Positions 14,093-16,095 of a DNA stretch of 16,095 nt are shown one piece after another. The notes under the pieces are model-generated. The model was given only the letters and a program-made list of their open reading frames with translations, was not told the origin of the DNA and did not search any database. Positions within the stretch are counted from its first letter, which is position 1, and each line of letters begins with the position of its first letter. This DNA is from Clostridiales bacterium (GTDB taxonomy: Bacteria > Bacillota > Clostridia > Oscillospirales > Butyricicoccaceae). The stretch is taken from contig DYCA01000035.1 of assembly GCA_019418305.1 (NCBI GenBank), positions 1-16,095 of the forward strand, given 5' to 3'. Both the position numbers and the translations under genes were made by a program.

Positions 14093-15040
14093 TTATTCAA
14101 AACGCTTGTAAGCGTTCTTCATCAGTTGTTCCGCCTCATCCGTCATGCCGCGGATGATATCCGCGCACGGACGAAGCTCCTTGAGCATGCCCGCAATCTG
14201 GCCGGACATGAAAGTGCCTTCCTCGTAGTTGCCATCCTGTACTGCCTTGCGCAGCGAACCTGCGGTTGCGGCCTCCAGCTCCTCGAGCGACTTATCGGTG
14301 TTAATCTTCTCCAGTTCGAGGCACTTGCGCGCCATCGGGGTCTTGAGCGAACGCACCGGATGACCGGAAGGACGGCCGGTGACAACGGTCGAGATATCGG
14401 TCGCCTTGAGAACCAGCTCCTTATACTTCTCCGAAATATAGCACTCGTCGGAGGCAAGGAACACCGTGCCGCACTGCACGCCCTCGGCACCCAGCATGAA
14501 CGCCGCCGCCATGCCGCGGCCGTCCGCGATGCCGCCGGCCGCAATGACCGGGATGCTCAGCGCGTCGACCACCTGCGGAACCAGCGGCATGGTCGTCAGC
14601 TCACCGATGTGGCCGCCGCCCTCCATGCCTTCCGCAATAACAGCGTCTGCGCCCGCGCGCTCCATGCGCTTGGCCAGCGCTACCGACGCGACAACCGGCA
14701 TAACCTTAATACCGGCATTTTTCCAGTTTTCCATATATTTGCCCGGATTGCCCGCGCCCGTGGTCAGCACTTCGATTTTTTCGTCGATGGCGAGCTGCGC
14801 GAGGTCATCCGCGTTGGGAGAGAGCAGCATGATGTTCAGACCAAGCGGCTTATCCGTGATCGCACGCGCCTTGCGAATCTCGTCGCGGATGTAATCAACC
14901 GGAGCCGCGCCGCCGGCAATGATGCCGAGGCCGCCGGCCTTGGATACTGCCGCCGCCAGATGATGCTCCGCAATCCACGCCATTGCGCCCTGCACAACCG
15001 GATACTCGATACCGAGCAATTCTGTAATCTTGGTTTTCAT
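14093..15040 (-). CDS. fabK: Enoyl-ACP reductase II FabK (FMN-dependent)
   Basis: The 315-residue protein has the FMN-binding TIM-barrel pattern of FabK, which reduces trans-2-enoyl-ACP with NAD(P)H. Key segments are YPVVQGAMAWIAE (13-25), KPLGLNIMLLSPN (64-76), the EGMEGGGHIGELTTM motif with His144 (137-151), IPVIAAGGIADGRGMAAA (163-180) and GTVFLASDEC (191-200). Related nitronate monooxygenases share the fold, but the operon context and the GGHIGE motif favour FabK. No fabI or fabL is in the window; FabK-type bacteria are usually insensitive to triclosan (known of the family). The ribosome binding site AAAGGAG overlaps the fabH stop, 13 bp apart. Confidence 0.96.
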   Translation of the reverse strand: MKTKITELLGIEYPVVQGAMAWIAEHHLAAAVSKAGGLGIIAGGAAPVDYIRDEIRKARAITDKPLGLNIMLLSPNADDLAQLAIDEKIEVLTTGAGNPGKYMENWKNAGIKVMPVVASVALAKRMERAGADAVIAEGMEGGGHIGELTTMPLVPQVVDALSIPVIAAGGIADGRGMAAAFMLGAEGVQCGTVFLASDECYISEKYKELVLKATDISTVVTGRPSGHPVRSLKTPMARKCLELEKINTDKSLEELEAATAGSLRKAVQDGNYEEGTFMSGQIAGMLKELRPCADIIRGMTDEAEQLMKNAYKRFE

Positions 15041-15053
15041 TGAACTCTCTCCT

Positions 15054-16091
15054 TTACAGTTTCAGTACAAATGCGCCGTAGGTCAGGCCGCCGCCGAACC
15101 CGGTGCATACAATGGTCTGCCCTGCCTGCAGCAGGCCGTTTTTCCGCATTTCGTCCAGACAAATCGGCACGGAAGCGGAGGAAGTGTTTCCGAAGCGGTC
15201 CATATTGACATAGACCTTCTCCTTGGGCAGATGATAGCGCTTGGCAATCACGTCGAGGATGCGCAGGTTGGCCTGATGCGGCACAACCCAGTCGATCTCC
15301 TCCGCGGACACGCCCGCGCGCTGCAAGGCCGTGTCGATTGCCAGCGGCACGGCATGTGCGGTAAAGCGCACGACCGCCGCGCCCTGCATCTTGAGGAAAC
15401 GCGCCTTGGGGTCCACCGGACGCTCGGCTGCAAACGGGTCCTCGACCGGCAGCGCCTCCATGTACAGATATTCCGCACCCGATCCGTCCGCCGCGATAAA
15501 GGTGGACTGGATGCCGACGTTCTCATTTTCGGTTGCGCGGTAAACCGCCGCCGCCGCGCCGTCACCAAACAGGATGCAGGTCGAACGGTCGGTATAATCC
15601 GTGATACGATGCAGCGTCTCCGCTGAAACGACCATCACGGTTCTGGCCTTGCCCGCCTTGATAAAACTGTCCGCAATGTCAGTTGCAGAAACAAAGCCCG
15701 CGCAGGCGTTATTGATATCGATTGCACCCACCTGCCGCGCGCCCAGCTTGTCCTGCAGGACGCTTGCGGTGTTCGGGGTGTTGGTATCCGGCGTGCAGGT
15801 GCTGACCAGAATCAGGTCCAGCTCTTCCGCCGCAATGCCCGCGTCCGCCAGCGCGTTCTGCGCCGCGCCGAGGGCAAGCTCCCACGTATGGGTATTTTTC
15901 GCAATGCGCCGCTCTTTGACACCCGTGCGCTTGACAATCCATTCGTCGCTGGTGTCCACCATGGTTTCGAGCATCGCGTTGGTGAGTACAAAATCCGGAA
16001 TGCACGAACCCGTGCCGATGAGTTGGCTGTTGATGATTTCCACGCTCCCCAAAAGTTCAAATCGCTCTCCCAAAGCGTGGAAAAGCGACAA
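15054..16091 (-). CDS. fabH: 3-oxoacyl-ACP synthase III FabH (start unresolved, near window edge)
   Basis: FabH starts fatty-acid synthesis by joining an acyl-CoA to malonyl-ACP. The catalytic residues are present: Cys in DINNACAGF, His in PHQAN and Asn in GNTSSAS, followed by GFGGGLTYGAFVLKL. The extent given is the frame that can be read back to a TTG at 16091; it has no stop up to the window edge, so the gene could run further. By comparison with the family, which begins just before IGTGSxxP, the likely start is the GTG at 16043 (329 residues, catalytic Cys114, His256, Asn286), but GGGGAG lies only one base before it, a poor spacing. The residues before that (SLFHALGERFELLGS) are not FabH-like. 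It is the first visible gene of the operon; its promoter lies outside. Confidence 0.9.
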   Translation of the reverse strand: MSLFHALGERFELLGSVEIINSQLIGTGSCIPDFVLTNAMLETMVDTSDEWIVKRTGVKERRIAKNTHTWELALGAAQNALADAGIAAEELDLILVSTCTPDTNTPNTASVLQDKLGARQVGAIDINNACAGFVSATDIADSFIKAGKARTVMVVSAETLHRITDYTDRSTCILFGDGAAAAVYRATENENVGIQSTFIAADGSGAEYLYMEALPVEDPFAAERPVDPKARFLKMQGAAVVRFTAHAVPLAIDTALQRAGVSAEEIDWVVPHQANLRILDVIAKRYHLPKEKVYVNMDRFGNTSSASVPICLDEMRKNGLLQAGQTIVCTGFGGGLTYGAFVLKL

Positions 16092-16095
16092 TAGT

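Noticed and set aside
14069..15043. A 324-codon plus-strand frame opposite fabK
   Set aside because: Mirror frame of fabK, covering almost exactly the same span; composition not protein-like.

Overview
The window looks like a piece of chromosome from a low-abundance-of-AT Firmicute of class Clostridia, most likely a gut member of the Oscillospiraceae/Butyricicoccaceae group. The reasons are the moderately high GC content with strong AAGGAGG-type ribosome binding sites, FabK rather than FabI as enoyl-ACP reductase, a fab/acc cluster in Clostridia/streptococcus order, a secreted protein with the stalk-like 'YEIGGNNYFKLRDL' repeats common in these bacteria, and an electron-transfer flavoprotein alpha subunit tail, which would suit a butyrate producer. 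The taxon is an inference; no rRNA or tRNA is present.

Left part (1-3256): the 3' end of etfA (+) with a strong terminator; a minus-strand pair made of a sugar-1-phosphate nucleotidyltransferase (RmlA type) followed by a YjbQ/UPF0047 protein; then a secreted protein (minus) with a near-perfect sigma-A promoter. Middle part (3257-7710): typA-ridA (+) with its own promoter and a bidirectional terminator; a small multi-pass membrane protein of unknown function (minus); and, divergent from it, an ECF sigma factor gene overlapping a gene for a membrane-anchored, DUF4179-like anti-sigma protein (+).

Right part (7778-16095, all minus): a type II fatty-acid synthesis operon read as fabH-fabK-fabG-fabF-accB-fabZ-accC-accD-accA-acpP. 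AccB/C/D/A make malonyl-CoA from acetyl-CoA; FabH starts the chain with malonyl-ACP; FabF, FabG, FabZ and FabK run the elongation cycle on ACP. Most gaps are under 20 bp and several starts overlap the previous gene or have their ribosome binding site inside it. Compared with the order known from Streptococcus pneumoniae and many Clostridia, fabD is missing from between fabK and fabG, and acpP sits at the far 3' end rather than after fabH. A GC-rich hairpin and a plausible internal promoter lie between accB and fabZ.

Overall this is mostly housekeeping DNA. I see no phage, transposon, CRISPR array, defence island or clearly new system. The most useful second looks are the rearranged fab operon, its internal hairpin/promoter, the altered FabZ active-site helix, the unresolved fabH start, and the orphan membrane protein divergent from the sigma factor.
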